Shown piece by piece: positions 6,769 through 15,874 of a stretch of 64,000 bases of DNA. The translations under genes and the position numbers were made by a program. Numbering within the stretch: the stretch's first letter is position 1; each line of letters starts with the position of its first letter. Under the pieces are notes generated by a model, which did not search any database, was not told where the DNA came from, and was given only the letters and a program-made list of their open reading frames with translations. The stretch lies in the NCBI RefSeq assembly GCF_010730355.1, contig NZ_AP022576.1, forward strand, positions 558,001 through 622,000. Reading direction: 5' to 3'. Origin of the DNA: Mycobacterium florentinum. Its GTDB lineage: Bacteria > Actinomycetota > Actinomycetes > Mycobacteriales > Mycobacteriaceae.

Positions 6769-8108
6769 GCCATCCGGAACTTGTCGGCCAGTTGCTCGGG
6801 GCCGAGGTCGCCGTAGCGCTCGTGCTCCAGACGCCGGACTGCGACGACCATGTCCAGCGCGGGATCGCCCAGAATACTTCGCAGTAACGCCGAATCATTC
6901 AGTGCGGCAATCGTATCCATCTGAGACCGGGCAAGACTCTCGATGCCGGCGCGCTCCCGCTCGGAATCGGAGAGCTTTGCCGGGTCCACTGTCGTTTCCG
7001 GCGGTAGCGCCGCGTTGCGCCGGATACCGTCGAGTGCCAGCCCGAGGATCGCCGCCGATGCGAGGTACGGGTTCGCCGACGGATCGACGATCTTCACCTC
7101 TACATTTCCCCCGTATGCGCTGCCGGCTCCGCCCTTGACGAAACGCACTGCGGCCTCACGATTCTCGATCCCCCAGCAAGCGTAGGCCCCGGCCCAGTTT
7201 CCCGGCTGCATGCGCAAACCGGACACGATCGACCCGCACAGCACGCCCTGGGCCTCGGGTAAGCCGCGAACCACCCCCGCGAGCGCACTCTGTCCCGCCG
7301 GTGCCATGCCGCCGGGACCCGGTCCGCCGGAAAACAGCGGACCATCGGGGCTTGTCAGCGAGAAGTGTTGGTGTGCACCGGATCCGACACTACCGGCGAA
7401 GGGCACCGGCGACAGGCTGATCCGCAGGCCGTGGCGACGCGCGGCGCGGCCGATGATGATTCGGGTCAGCACCAACTGGTCGGCCGCGGGAACCGGCGCC
7501 AGCGGCGACAACGAGATTTCGAACTGGTTGGCCCCGTACTCGGGATGGAACTGCTCGATCCCCACGCCCGACGCCGCGGCCGCGGCGATGACATCGCGGA
7601 CGAACGCCTCGTGTTCGAGCACACCGGCGAGGCCGTACTGCGCCCACATGGTCGACGGCAGCCGGCCGCCGTCGGGGTCGACCAGAACGAACTCGATCTC
7701 ATGGCCGACGGTGGCCTCGAGGCCGTCGTCGCGCAGGGCGGTCTCGACCCGGCTCAGCGTTCCACGGCCACAGGTGGCGACCGGTGTGCCGTCCTGCTCG
7801 AAGAATGCCGCGGGCGCCCATGCCAATCCGTCGTCGATGATGCGCAGGGCCGACGGGTCGATGCGCACCCGCTGATCGCCGATCACCCCGGCCGACTCGG
7901 TAAAGGCGATGCCGGTCTGGTCGGCGGCGAAGGCATGCCACGACGGGCTGGCACCCAGGCCCGGATCGGCGAAGGTACTGACGTGCCGGATCGGCACGGT
8001 CTTGGCCAGGGTGAGGCCGGCGGGGTTCACGACGGTGCCGATGACGGTGTCAACGCCCTCGGCCTCCAGCTGGGCGACCGCCGCCGCGGCACGGTGCATG
8101 GCCGTCAT
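6756..8108 (-). CDS. glnA3: Glutamine synthetase-like ligase GlnA3
   Basis: Member of the glutamine synthetase superfamily, 450 residues, of the type that ligates glutamate to an amine rather than the housekeeping GlnA1. It shows the GS fold order: an N-terminal beta-grasp part, HEIEFVLVD (metal/glutamate site), GSGAHQHFSLTS, NREAAVRFV and a C-terminal NVEVKIVDPSANPY segment. Position between the Rv1877 remnant and the Rv1879-like gene matches M. tuberculosis glnA3. Actinobacterial relatives include gamma-glutamylpolyamine synthetases; whether this enzyme uses polyamines is inference. Likely co-transcribed with the downstream amidohydrolase. Confidence 0.88.
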   Translation of the reverse strand: MTAMHRAAAAVAQLEAEGVDTVIGTVVNPAGLTLAKTVPIRHVSTFADPGLGASPSWHAFAADQTGIAFTESAGVIGDQRVRIDPSALRIIDDGLAWAPAAFFEQDGTPVATCGRGTLSRVETALRDDGLEATVGHEIEFVLVDPDGGRLPSTMWAQYGLAGVLEHEAFVRDVIAAAAASGVGIEQFHPEYGANQFEISLSPLAPVPAADQLVLTRIIIGRAARRHGLRISLSPVPFAGSVGSGAHQHFSLTSPDGPLFSGGPGPGGMAPAGQSALAGVVRGLPEAQGVLCGSIVSGLRMQPGNWAGAYACWGIENREAAVRFVKGGAGSAYGGNVEVKIVDPSANPYLASAAILGLALDGIRRNAALPPETTVDPAKLSDSERERAGIESLARSQMDTIAALNDSALLRSILGDPALDMVVAVRRLEHERYGDLGPEQLADKFRMAWSL

Positions 8109-8138
8109 CGCAGCCTTACCGGCGGGCGCGGTCGGCGA

Positions 8139-8633
8139 CTACGCCCGGCTGGGCAGGGTCAGCATGCAGGTCTGGCCGATGTCGAGGGTCCGCAGCATCC
8201 GTCCCATGCCGACCCAGAGCGCACAGGACATGGCGAGGTCGGCGAGCAGCTCCTCGGAGAAGTGCTCGTTGGCCCGGGTCCAGAAGTCTTCGTCGTCGCG
8301 CAACTTGGTGTGCTCGGTGCCGAACCGGTGCGCGAACTCGGCCGCCAGCCTTTCCTGCTCGCTGAAACCGGGCCAGGTGCGCCACTCAAGCGCGTGCTCG
8401 TAGAGCTCTTCGTCGACGCCCGCGGCCGGCCCGTCGGCGTCGCGGGTGTTCATGCACACGGTGCATTCGTTGTCGTGGGCGATCACGGCGCGGGCGATTT
8501 CGCGGGTGCGCATCGGCAGCCGGTTCTTGGTGTACACGGCCTGGCTGAAGTTGGCGATCGCGCCACCGAGGTCCGGAGACTTCGTGGCCCAGCTGTAGAT
8601 GTCGTCGTCAGCGAACGTTCCGATTCGGCTCAT
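8139..8633 (-). CDS. Carboxymuconolactone decarboxylase (AhpD-like) family protein
   Basis: A 164-residue alpha-helical protein of the CMD/AhpD family. IAHDNECTVCMNTRDADG carries the CxxC pair (Cys57, Cys60), but the usual His four residues later is Arg64. The redox pair could still work as a thiol peroxidase or disulfide reductase; loss of the His may change proton relay. ATG 8633 is chosen because it begins MSRIGTFADDD without the upstream basic stretch. It sits between glnA3 and the MFS remnant on the same strand, with no counterpart in the M. tuberculosis order I recall. Confidence 0.82.
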   Translation of the reverse strand: MSRIGTFADDDIYSWATKSPDLGGAIANFSQAVYTKNRLPMRTREIARAVIAHDNECTVCMNTRDADGPAAGVDEELYEHALEWRTWPGFSEQERLAAEFAHRFGTEHTKLRDDEDFWTRANEHFSEELLADLAMSCALWVGMGRMLRTLDIGQTCMLTLPSRA

Positions 8634-8675
8634 GGCGTGATGGTACGCCCGAGCGCCCGATTTTTGGAACACGTT

Positions 8676-9437
8676 CTAGTATCGGCCACCGGTACCGGCC
8701 TCAAGCCGGCCGGTGCTGGGCGCGTCGTCGTGCCAATCGCGTTGTGCCAGAACGCGGTGGGCGATGTGCTGCAGCGCGGTTTCGACTTCGCGGCGGTCCG
8801 GCCGGCCCTGATAGCCGGGCGAACGGGACAGCTTGTCGACGATCCAGCCCAGCAGCAACGAATAGACGTAATCGACCTGCTGGGCGCCGGCCGGGGTCAG
8901 CCACATCTGATCGCCGTCGCGCTGCGCGTAGCCGCCCGCGACCAGGCGCCCGAAGGTGGGTTCGAGCATCGCGATGCTGCGCAACCGAACACCGGGGTCA
9001 CCGCGCAGCATTCGCGCAATCGCGTTCTCCAGCAGCCGTTCCGGGGTATCGGTGGTCGGCATCCCGAATCCGTCACCGAGATCGACTGCGCTGTTGTGGA
9101 TGTCACGCAACGGGATCTCCCGCAGGAACAACGCGAGGACAAATCCGAGCAGGGCGACCGGCGCCGCCCAGAAGAACACCTCGGTCAGCGACTCGGAATA
9201 GGCCGCCACAATGGGGGCGGCCACCTCATGCGGCTGGCGATGCAGGGCTCCCGGTGAACTGACCGCCTCGGGTGGTGCGCCGCTTTCCGCCAGCGCCGCG
9301 AGCAGCATCCCCAGCACGATCGCGACGAAGATCAGGTTCCGCCGTTGCGGGGTGATCAGCGCGCCGCTGGCTGCCGGATCCCCGATGACGGGATTGGCTT
9401 GGGTCGCCGCGCTAGATGCCGCTCTCGGGCTCGTCAT
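8676..9437 (-). pseudogene. Internally deleted MFS drug transporter (Rv1877 remnant)
   Basis: Rv1877-type transporters have about 14 membrane helices and nearly 690 residues. Here only 253 residues remain in one open frame. The N-terminus RRNLIFVAIVLGMLLAAL is the family's first helix, but it runs straight into AESGAPPEAVSS, then the last helix (VFFWAAPVALLGFVLALFL) and the cytoplasmic tail (EIPLRDIHNSAVDLGDGFG onward). About a dozen helices are missing without loss of frame. The tail after LRSIAM also looks shortened. It cannot transport as an MFS protein. It may be a neutral remnant or a two-helix protein kept for its C-terminal domain. It lies downstream of bfrA as in M. tuberculosis. Confidence 0.75.
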
Positions 9438-9491
9438 GCCTGCCTTCCCGTCGGCGTTCGATGCTAACGGGTGCCCGGGGGAATCCTCGGG

Positions 9492-9980
9492 TTACGCGAT
9501 CGAGCCCGGCGGGCGGGAAACGCATTGCGCCAAGTACAGCGGCTCGCCCAGCTTCTCCATCAGTTGCAGCTGCGTCTCCAGATAGTCGACGTGGTTTTCC
9601 TCGTCGGCGATGATCTTCTCCAGCAGGAAGGCGCTGGTGCTGTCTTCTTTCGCGCGGCACATGATGACGCCGGGCTTCAGCCGCGCCAACACCTCGTACT
9701 CGATGGCTAGATCGGCCTCGAATTGCTCGCGCAGCGTCTGGCCGATGCGCAATGAGAAGAGGCGCTGATAGTTCGGCAGGCCGTCCAGCAGCAAGATGCG
9801 ATCGGTGATCGCCTCGGCGTGGCGCATCTCGTCGAAGGACTCCGAACGGGTGTGCTCGGCTACCTCGGTGAAGCCCCAGTTCTCTTGCATCTTCGAGTGC
9901 AGGAAGTACTGGTTGATCGCGGTGAGTTCACTGGTCAATTGCTCGTTGAGTAGACGCAGAACGTCGGCATCCCCTTGCAT
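9492..9980 (-). CDS. bfrA: Bacterioferritin BfrA
   Basis: Haem-containing iron-storage protein forming a 24-subunit cage with ferroxidase activity; 162 residues. Ferroxidase ligands are at their usual places: Glu18, Tyr25, Glu51, His54, Glu94, Glu127 and His130. Met52 is the haem axial ligand. ATG 9980 is set by a GGAGGAG ribosome site eight bases upstream and by the typical start MQGDADVLRLLNEQL. It is divergent from bfd across two IdeR-type boxes at 10140-10177, so iron-responsive control by IdeR is expected. Confidence 0.96.
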   Translation of the reverse strand: MQGDADVLRLLNEQLTSELTAINQYFLHSKMQENWGFTEVAEHTRSESFDEMRHAEAITDRILLLDGLPNYQRLFSLRIGQTLREQFEADLAIEYEVLARLKPGVIMCRAKEDSTSAFLLEKIIADEENHVDYLETQLQLMEKLGEPLYLAQCVSRPPGSIA

Positions 9981-10139
9981 GATCACTCCTCCGGTGTCAG
10001 GGCTGTATGTCAGAGCGCGGCATGGGCGCTGGGCTGGAGCGCACCATGCCAGCCGTAGCAGCACTTTGCCACGCAAATTGGAATAGTTCCAGCAAGGTAT
10101 GGCTGCGCTCACTAGCTCAAATAGCAACACGGCGAGTGG

Positions 10140-10158
10140 TTAGGTCCGTCTAACCTAA
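10140..10158. promoter_or_regulatory. IdeR iron box 1
   Basis: TTAGGTCCGTCTAACCTAA matches the mycobacterial iron box TTAGGTTAGGCTAACCTAA at 16 of 19 positions. It lies between bfrA and bfd. Confidence 0.85.
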
Positions 10159-10177
10159 TTAGGCTAGACTTACTTAA
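10159..10177. promoter_or_regulatory. IdeR iron box 2
   Basis: TTAGGCTAGACTTACTTAA matches the same consensus at 15 of 19 and directly abuts box 1. Tandem boxes are known for M. tuberculosis bfrA, where IdeR activates in high iron. Confidence 0.8.
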
Positions 10178-10210
10178 CATGAGGCTTGTCCGCGTCGGTG
10201 AGGTGCGCTG

Positions 10211-10408
10211 ATGTACGTATGCCTGTGCGTCGGTGCCACCAACCACACCGTGGCCGAATGCGTCGCGCGTGGGGCCTCCACTTCCAAGGAGGTGGCCGCG
10301 GCGTGCGGCGCGGGCGGTGACTGCGGACGGTGCCGACGCACGTTGCGGGCGATCATCGAGGCATCGAAGAAACACGAACCCGAGCTGGAATCCGCGGCGT
10401 CGCTCTAG
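10211..10408 (+). CDS. bfd: Bacterioferritin-associated ferredoxin Bfd
   Basis: A 65-residue [2Fe-2S] protein that transfers electrons to bacterioferritin for iron release. Cys4 and Cys6 (CLC) and Cys38 and Cys41 (CGRC) form the Bfd CxC-x31-CxxC cluster motif. Divergent from bfrA with two iron boxes in between, so both are likely IdeR targets. The start ATG 10211 has a modest GTGAGGT ribosome site. Confidence 0.93.
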   Translation: MYVCLCVGATNHTVAECVARGASTSKEVAAACGAGGDCGRCRRTLRAIIEASKKHEPELESAASL

Positions 10409-10423
10409 CCCTGTCGCGTTTCG

Positions 10424-11182
10424 TTAATTCCTTTTTCGCTCAGTGAAATCCGCGAGGGCCGCGGCGTTGGCCTGGGCGCCCATCAGCTCGGCGAAGTGCG
10501 CGTTCTCCCGCGCGGTCGCAGCCACGATCCCGGGCCGAATCGGTTCTGTCATCGTGTGTTTGACCGCCATGAGGCTCGAAACCGGCCGGGAGGCAAGGAT
10601 TTCGGCATACCGACGGGTTTCGTCCAGCAGCTCGTCCGGCTCGCAGACCCGCCAGACCAGGCCCATCCGCAAGGCCTCCTGCGCGTCCACCCACTCCGAG
10701 GACATCAACAACCATGCGGCGTTCTGGCGGCCCACCAACTGCGGCAGCAGGTAGGACGAGGCCGCCTCGGGGGCCACGCCGAGGCTGGTGAACGGGCACT
10801 TCAGCCGGGCGGTCGACGACATGAACGCCAGGTCGGCGTAGCCGAGGATGGTGGCGCCGATTCCCACTCCGATACCGTTCACGGCGCAAATCAGCGGCTT
10901 GGGAAACGCGCTCAGCGCGTCGATCATGCCGGGGAATCCGTGTTTGCCAGGAGTGAAGCCGGGGTCGGTGATGCGGGCCTGCATCTCGGCGAGATCGGTG
11001 CCGGCAGAAAAGCCGCGGCCGGTCCCGGTCAGGACGACGACCGCAACCTCCGGATCGTCGGTGGCGGCCAACAGTGCCTCGGCGGTGGCGTCGTACAGCG
11101 CTTCGTTGAACGCGTTCAGCGCCTCGGGCCGGTTCAGCGTCAGGGTGCGGACCCGGTTGGTGTCATCGATCAGCAGCGTCAC
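10424..11182 (-). CDS. Enoyl-CoA hydratase/isomerase family protein
   Basis: Crotonase-fold enzyme of 252 residues acting on acyl-CoA thioesters. GRGFSAGTDLAEM is the oxyanion-hole segment, AVNGIGVGIGATIL the next core motif, and LGVAPEAASSYLLP carries the second catalytic Glu. The first catalytic Glu of true hydratases (in GGGCEL) is replaced by Thr in IGATIL. A single-Glu site is typical of delta3,delta2-enoyl-CoA isomerases, so isomerase or another crotonase reaction is more likely than hydration. It stands alone, convergent with bfd. Confidence 0.85.
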   Translation of the reverse strand: MTLLIDDTNRVRTLTLNRPEALNAFNEALYDATAEALLAATDDPEVAVVVLTGTGRGFSAGTDLAEMQARITDPGFTPGKHGFPGMIDALSAFPKPLICAVNGIGVGIGATILGYADLAFMSSTARLKCPFTSLGVAPEAASSYLLPQLVGRQNAAWLLMSSEWVDAQEALRMGLVWRVCEPDELLDETRRYAEILASRPVSSLMAVKHTMTEPIRPGIVAATARENAHFAELMGAQANAAALADFTERKRN

Positions 11183-11219
11183 CGCTGCAGCCTAACCTCG
11201 CGACGTCGCCGCCCTGAGC

Positions 11220-11663
11220 TCACCCGTTGCTATAGACGCGGGTTGGTGCGATCAGCACCACGGCGCGACGTTCCAGGGCCATCACCCGGTCGTACTCGTC
11301 CCAGTCGTCGTGGGTTCCGCCGGCGGCGGTGAAGACCTCGCGGAGCAGGAGCCGCAACTGGTCGTCGTCGGCGAGCCACGGCTGCGAGTCGTCGGGGCCG
11401 ACCAGCTCCGCGCGTCCTTCGGCGGTCGCCCACTGCCAGCCGTTGCGGTACGTGACGGCCAGCTGTGGCCGCTCCCGGAGATTGGCGAGCTTTACTTTGC
11501 CGTAGGTGGTGAAGCCGAGCACCGATTCACCCGTCTGCGGGTGCCGTAACAGACCGACATTGACCAGCGACGATTGCACGGTGCTGTCGGCACGGACCGT
11601 CGAGATCACCGCCAGACCGCTTTCCGCCGCCGCCAGCGCCACTGCGTCTTCGAGTGTTGTCAT
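11220..11663 (-). CDS. Split-barrel flavin/F420-binding protein (Rv1875-like)
   Basis: A 147-residue protein of the pyridoxamine-phosphate-oxidase-like split-barrel family that in mycobacteria often binds F420. It shows LAVISTVRADSTVQSSLVN, a typical N-terminal strand pair, and AVTYRNGWQWATAEGRAEL. Length and position match Rv1875 of M. tuberculosis. It follows the Rv1874-like gene by nine bases on the same strand, so an operon is likely. Substrate unknown. Confidence 0.82.
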   Translation of the reverse strand: MTTLEDAVALAAAESGLAVISTVRADSTVQSSLVNVGLLRHPQTGESVLGFTTYGKVKLANLRERPQLAVTYRNGWQWATAEGRAELVGPDDSQPWLADDDQLRLLLREVFTAAGGTHDDWDEYDRVMALERRAVVLIAPTRVYSNG

Positions 11664-11672
11664 TTGCGGTCC

Positions 11673-12374
11673 TCACGTTCGAAAGGCTGCCTTGAATACA
11701 TAGCGGCTGGTCGGTACCGTGTCGATGTTCTCGTTGGCGCCGAATGCGGTTGTGCTGGCGACCATCCGGCCCAGCCGATCCTGCAGGTCGTCATCGTCGG
11801 CGGCCCCGAAAAACGCCTTCAAATCCGTTACCGCTTCGATTGGGAACAACTCCTCCACGATGGCAGCGATTCCCGGCGCGTCGGGAGTCAGTGTTCGCAC
11901 CACCCAGTTCTGGGTGTAGCCGAACGTCGCTTGGGTCTCGATGGCGACCGAGGTCTGGTTGAGTTGCCACCGGTTCAGCCAGGTCGCCTCGTCCAGCTCC
12001 GCGGGCCGGCGCAGCAGCGCAATGTTCGCGAAACCTTCTGTGCGCGAACCGGGCTCGCCGCCCGGTGTGGCCAGCGGAACGGACTCGGTCACCAGGTAGG
12101 CGGCGACCTGTTCGCACTCGGCCTCCAGCAGCTTGAGCGCCGCCGTCATCTGTTCGCCGTAGCACTGCTGCGTCCACATGCTCACCACCGCACCCGCCGG
12201 TGGGTCCATGGTCGTCAGGGTCATCAGCGAGTGCCGCACCGCCGCGTCGCGCACATTGATAGCCAACCCGGGCAGGCCCAGGTCTAACAGCGCGTCCGCG
12301 ATCGGGCCCCGCTGGCGAGCACACCAATCGTCGTCGAAGTCGGCCGTCCGCAGCACCGCGATCACCTTTTCCAT
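11673..12374 (-). CDS. EthD-like conserved protein (Rv1874-like)
   Basis: A 233-residue conserved mycobacterial protein with two related alpha/beta halves resembling EthD or dimeric ferredoxin-like barrels (EKVIAVLRTADFDDDWCARQ and ANIALLRRPAELDEATWLNR). No catalytic motif is recognised. It is the first gene of a probable operon with the Rv1875-like gene. Two 13-bp direct repeats (12405-12449) lie just upstream, shared with the divergent PPE gene. Confidence 0.78.
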   Translation of the reverse strand: MEKVIAVLRTADFDDDWCARQRGPIADALLDLGLPGLAINVRDAAVRHSLMTLTTMDPPAGAVVSMWTQQCYGEQMTAALKLLEAECEQVAAYLVTESVPLATPGGEPGSRTEGFANIALLRRPAELDEATWLNRWQLNQTSVAIETQATFGYTQNWVVRTLTPDAPGIAAIVEELFPIEAVTDLKAFFGAADDDDLQDRLGRMVASTTAFGANENIDTVPTSRYVFKAAFRT

Positions 12375-12404
12375 AGGCAGAACCTACAGTCGGCGGCGCC
12401 GCGC

Positions 12405-12449
12405 AATGCAGTAGTCGTTGCCTGATGCGGGCGAAAAATGCAGTAGTCG
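12405..12449. promoter_or_regulatory. Two direct repeats, candidate regulator site
   Basis: AATGCAGTAGTCG occurs at 12405-12417 and again at 12437-12449. The offset of 32 bases is about three helical turns, placing both on the same face of DNA, in the divergent promoter region of the Rv1874-like and PPE genes. Confidence 0.45.
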
Positions 12450-12522
12450 GTCCCGGAACGAACTGCCGTGGCTTCGTTCGACGATGGTCGGCGAACGCGC
12501 CGGCCGACGAGAGCACGATTTC

Positions 12523-13701
12523 ATGGATTTCGGGTTGTTACCCCCAGAAGTCAATTCGGGGTTGATGTATGCCGGTCCCGGGTCGGGGCCGCTGCTGGCC
12601 GCCGCGGCGGCCTGGAATGCGGTGGCCGCCGAGCTGGAATCCAGTGCCGCGGGCTACTCCACGTCGGTGTCTGAGCTGACCGGTTTGGCCTGGTTGGGTC
12701 CGTCGGCGCTGGCCATGTCGGGTGCGGCCGCCCCTTACGTGGCCTGGTTGCAGGCCGCCGCGGCCCAGGCCGGCATCACCGCCACCCAGGCGTACGCGGC
12801 GGCCGCCGCCTATGAGGCCGCGTTCGCCATGACGGTGCCCCCGCCGGTGATCGCGGCCAACCGCGCGCTGTTGATGGCGTTGATCGCCACCAACTTCTTC
12901 GGGCAGAACACCGCCGCGATCGCCGCCACCGAAGCCGAATACATGGCGATGTGGGTGCAAGACGCCGCCGCCATGTACAGCTACGCCGCCGACGCCTCCG
13001 CGGCGAGCACCTTGCAGGCGTTTGACGAACCGCCACAGACCACCAACCCGTCCGGGCAAGACGACCAGGCCCGCTCACTGGCCCAAACCACCGCCAACAC
13101 CACCAGCGCCCGCACCCAATCCCTGGTTCAAAGCCTCGCCACGCAGCAGGCCAACCTCGTCGACCCGCCCCTGCCCAATGGCAGCACCGCCAACATCGCA
13201 CCCGGCGGCGCCACCCTCGAGCCGGGCGTGACCTTCACCGTCACCCCGGGCAACCCCGTCACCGCCAGCAATGGCGCCGCATTCACAGTCGACAGCTTGG
13301 CCACCTGGTTGTACCAAGGACAGGTCGTCAGCAGCTTCGGAACTCCGTTGCTCAGGGAGTCCTACGGCTTCACGTTCCTGAGTGGCACCTTTACCGTGTA
13401 CCCGCCCTGGGTAGGAGGCGCTGAGATCACCATCCCCAGCGGCTCTGTCACCGCCGGCGGCGCCGGTGTCGAAGTCACCATCGACGCCGGCACGGGCCTC
13501 GTCACCGCCGTCAACAGCGGCACGGTCATCACCGCCCCCACCTACTCCTTCACTCCCGTCGTGGCCAGCTCGTCGAGCGCGTTCGTTGCGGCACCGGCGG
13601 CCATGGCAACCAGCGCTCCGGGCCTGGCGGGAACGGCCGCGATCCAACCCCAACTCAACGTCGACGCACTCATGGACGCGCTGGCCGCCGCTGCCGAATA
13701 A
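12523..13701 (+). CDS. PPE family protein with unusual C-terminal region
   Basis: The 392-residue protein starts [20 protein letters not shown], the hallmark PPE start, and has the helical PPE domain to about residue 180, with the WxG-type turn at [12 protein letters not shown] proteins are usually secreted by ESX systems. The C-terminal part (about 200-370) is beta-rich and Thr/Val/Gly-rich ([50 protein letters not shown]). It lacks the SVP, PPW and MPTR signatures. No PE gene is adjacent. There is no counterpart here in M. tuberculosis, so it is a lineage-specific insertion. Confidence 0.88.
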   Translation: MDFGLLPPEVNSGLMYAGPGSGPLLAAAAAWNAVAAELESSAAGYSTSVSELTGLAWLGPSALAMSGAAAPYVAWLQAAAAQAGITATQAYAAAAAYEAAFAMTVPPPVIAANRALLMALIATNFFGQNTAAIAATEAEYMAMWVQDAAAMYSYAADASAASTLQAFDEPPQTTNPSGQDDQARSLAQTTANTTSARTQSLVQSLATQQANLVDPPLPNGSTANIAPGGATLEPGVTFTVTPGNPVTASNGAAFTVDSLATWLYQGQVVSSFGTPLLRESYGFTFLSGTFTVYPPWVGGAEITIPSGSVTAGGAGVEVTIDAGTGLVTAVNSGTVITAPTYSFTPVVASSSSAFVAAPAAMATSAPGLAGTAAIQPQLNVDALMDALAAAAE

Positions 13702-13705
13702 GACG

Positions 13706-14641
13706 TTATTTGACCAGGCGCACCTGCTGCTCACTACTGACCGACTCGCCGATGATGGCGGCGAGCCGCCGATAGGATTCGTCGCGGCCACTCGACGAGC
13801 GAAACACCAGCCCGATGCGACGGCCCGGGCGTGGAGTCGCAAATTGCGCGAGCCCGAGCTGACTGCGCGCGGCTTCGACGGGCGCGGCGCTCTGGGGGAT
13901 CAGCGTTACCCCCAGCCCGCCGGTCACGCATTGCACCGCCGTCGCCAGCGAAGCGGCCCGGGTGTCGGCGAGTTCGGCTCGGACACCGGCCTTTTGGCAG
14001 ACGTCCAGGGCCTGATCGCGCAGGCAGTGGCCCTCGTCGAGCAGCAGTAGCGGCAGGTCAGCCAACGTCGACGCGGGCACCCGGCGCTTGCCCGACAGCG
14101 GGTGTCCGGGCGGTACCGCGAGCAGGAAGTCCTCCTCGTAGATCGGAACCTGCGTGATCCCAGCGACGTCGGCGGGCAGGGCGATCAGGGCGGCATCCAG
14201 CGATCCGCCACGCAGGGCCGTCAGTAGACGTTCGGTCTGGTCTTCGATCACCCGCAGCGTCAGTTCGGGGAGGCGACTGGACAATCCGGCCAGCACGGTG
14301 GGCAGGACGTAGGGCGCGACCGTCGGGATCATGCCCAGCCGCAGGGTGCCCTGCAATGGATCCGAGGTGCCCCCCGCGGCGGCGGTGAACGCCTCCGCCG
14401 CCTCGACCACGGCCTGGGCGAGCGGCAGCAGTTGCGCGCCTTCCGGTGTCAAGCGGACACGCCGCGTCGAGCGCTCGACGAGGTGGGTGCCCAGGCCCGT
14501 TTCGAGGGCGGCGAGCGACTGCGAGAGCGTCGACTGGCTGACGCCGAGATCCGTTGCAGCACCGCCGAAATGGTGCTTTCCCGCGACCGCGGTGAACGCC
14601 CGCAGCCCGGCCAGGGTCGGCTGAAAACTCTTATCGGTCAT
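13706..14641 (-). CDS. oxyR: Peroxide-sensing LysR regulator OxyR, intact
   Basis: LysR-type activator of antioxidant genes, 311 residues. The N-terminal winged helix-turn-helix is [20 protein letters not shown]; the sensor domain carries Cys206 and Cys215 in [14 protein letters not shown], the redox pair that forms a disulfide with peroxide. M. tuberculosis oxyR is a pseudogene, whereas this frame is uninterrupted. It is divergent from ahpC, with a LysR-type site over its own start codon. ATG 14641 is chosen from the family start [16 protein letters not shown]. Confidence 0.94.
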   Translation of the reverse strand: MTDKSFQPTLAGLRAFTAVAGKHHFGGAATDLGVSQSTLSQSLAALETGLGTHLVERSTRRVRLTPEGAQLLPLAQAVVEAAEAFTAAAGGTSDPLQGTLRLGMIPTVAPYVLPTVLAGLSSRLPELTLRVIEDQTERLLTALRGGSLDAALIALPADVAGITQVPIYEEDFLLAVPPGHPLSGKRRVPASTLADLPLLLLDEGHCLRDQALDVCQKAGVRAELADTRAASLATAVQCVTGGLGVTLIPQSAAPVEAARSQLGLAQFATPRPGRRIGLVFRSSSGRDESYRRLAAIIGESVSSEQQVRLVK

Positions 14642-14650
14642 GGCTATAAG
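14630..14650. promoter_or_regulatory. LysR-type T-N11-A site, candidate OxyR operator
   Basis: CTTAT and ATAAG are separated by exactly 11 bases, spanning the oxyR start codon in the oxyR-ahpC divergent region. This fits LysR sites and autorepression of oxyR. A GATATATC palindrome follows at 14659-14666. Confidence 0.6.
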
Positions 14651-14743
14651 TATAGTGCGATATATCACCTTTACTTCAGACACCGCTCCCGGCAATATGG
14701 TGGCAGACACCCAAACTTGACTAGATCCAGATAAGGAGCGGAC

Positions 14744-15331
14744 ATGACACTGCTAACGATCGGCGACCAGTTTCCCGCCTACGAGCTCACCGGGCTGATC
14801 GGCGGCGACCTGTCGAAGGTCGACGCTCAGCAACCCGAGGACTACTTCAAGACCATCTCCAGCGACGATTACGAGGGCAAGTGGCGAATCGTCTTCTTCT
14901 GGCCCAAGGACTTCACCTTCGTGTGCCCGACCGAGATCGCCGCGTTCGGCAAGCTGAACGACGAGTTCGAGGATCGTGACGCGCAGGTGCTCGGCGTCTC
15001 GGTGGACAGCGAATTCGTGCATTTCCAGTGGCGCGCCCAGCACGAGGACCTCAAGAAGTTGCCGTTCCCGATGCTCTCGGACATCAAGCGCGAACTCGCG
15101 CTGGCCACCGGCGTGCTCAACGCCGACGGCGTCGCCGACCGGGTGACCTTCATCGTCGACCCCAACAACGAGATCCAATTCGTCTCGGCGACCGCAGGAT
15201 CCGTGGGGCGTAACGTGGACGAGGTGCTGCGGGTCCTGGACGCTCTGCAATCCGATGAGCTGTGTGCCTGCAACTGGCGCAAGGGCGACCCGACGCTCAA
15301 CGCCGGCGAGCTGCTGAAGGCGTCCGCGTAA
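14744..15331 (+). CDS. ahpC: Alkyl hydroperoxide reductase AhpC
   Basis: Two-Cys peroxiredoxin of 195 residues that reduces peroxides and peroxynitrite. The peroxidatic Cys61 is in FTFVCPTEI; resolving Cys174 and Cys176 are in [11 protein letters not shown], the three-Cys arrangement of mycobacterial AhpC. An AAGGAG ribosome site precedes ATG. Its stop overlaps the ahpD start by one base (TAATG), so translation is coupled. Expected to be activated by the divergent OxyR. Confidence 0.97.
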   Translation: MTLLTIGDQFPAYELTGLIGGDLSKVDAQQPEDYFKTISSDDYEGKWRIVFFWPKDFTFVCPTEIAAFGKLNDEFEDRDAQVLGVSVDSEFVHFQWRAQHEDLKKLPFPMLSDIKRELALATGVLNADGVADRVTFIVDPNNEIQFVSATAGSVGRNVDEVLRVLDALQSDELCACNWRKGDPTLNAGELLKASA

Positions 15332-15867
15332 TGAGCATCGAGAATCTGAAAGAAGCGCTGCCGGAGTACGCCAAGGACCTCAAGCTCAACCTGGGCTCGA
15401 TCGCCCGCAGCACCGTGTTGAACGATGAGCAGCTGTGGGGCACGCTGCTCGCGAGTGCGGCGGCAACGCGAAACACCCAGGTGCTGGCCGAGATTGGCGC
15501 CGAGGCGGCGGACAACCTGTCCGCCGAGGCGTACCAGGCGGCGCTGGGCGCGGCGTCCATCATGGGCATGAACAACGTTTTCTACCGCGGCCGCGGCTTT
15601 CTGGAGGGCGCGTACGACGACCTGCGGGCCGGACTGCGGATGAACATCATCGGCAACCCGGGTGTGGACAAGGCGAATTTCGAGCTGTGGTCCTTCGCGG
15701 TGTCCTCGATCAATGGCTGTTCGCATTGCGTTGTCGCGCACGAGCACACCCTGCGTGAGGCCGGTGTTGACCGGGAAGCGATCCTGGAAGCCCTGAAGGC
15801 GGCCGCGATCGTTTCGGGTGTGGCACAGGCGATCACCACCGCGCAGACACTGGCGAGCGTCGGCTGA
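15331..15867 (+). CDS. ahpD: Alkylhydroperoxidase AhpD
   Basis: Reductant for AhpC that links it to lipoamide-dependent electron supply; 178 residues. The catalytic set Glu118, Cys130, Cys133 and His137 is present in NFELW and [10 protein letters not shown] at the same numbering as the M. tuberculosis enzyme. It is translationally coupled to ahpC and followed after seven bases by a glycosidase gene. Confidence 0.96.
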   Translation: MSIENLKEALPEYAKDLKLNLGSIARSTVLNDEQLWGTLLASAAATRNTQVLAEIGAEAADNLSAEAYQAALGAASIMGMNNVFYRGRGFLEGAYDDLRAGLRMNIIGNPGVDKANFELWSFAVSSINGCSHCVVAHEHTLREAGVDREAILEALKAAAIVSGVAQAITTAQTLASVG

Positions 15868-15874
15868 TCGCTTG

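Noticed and set aside
7365..9257. Open frame of 630 codons crossing glnA3, the AhpD-like gene and the MFS remnant
   Set aside because: Spans several recognised genes on the other strand; shadow composition.
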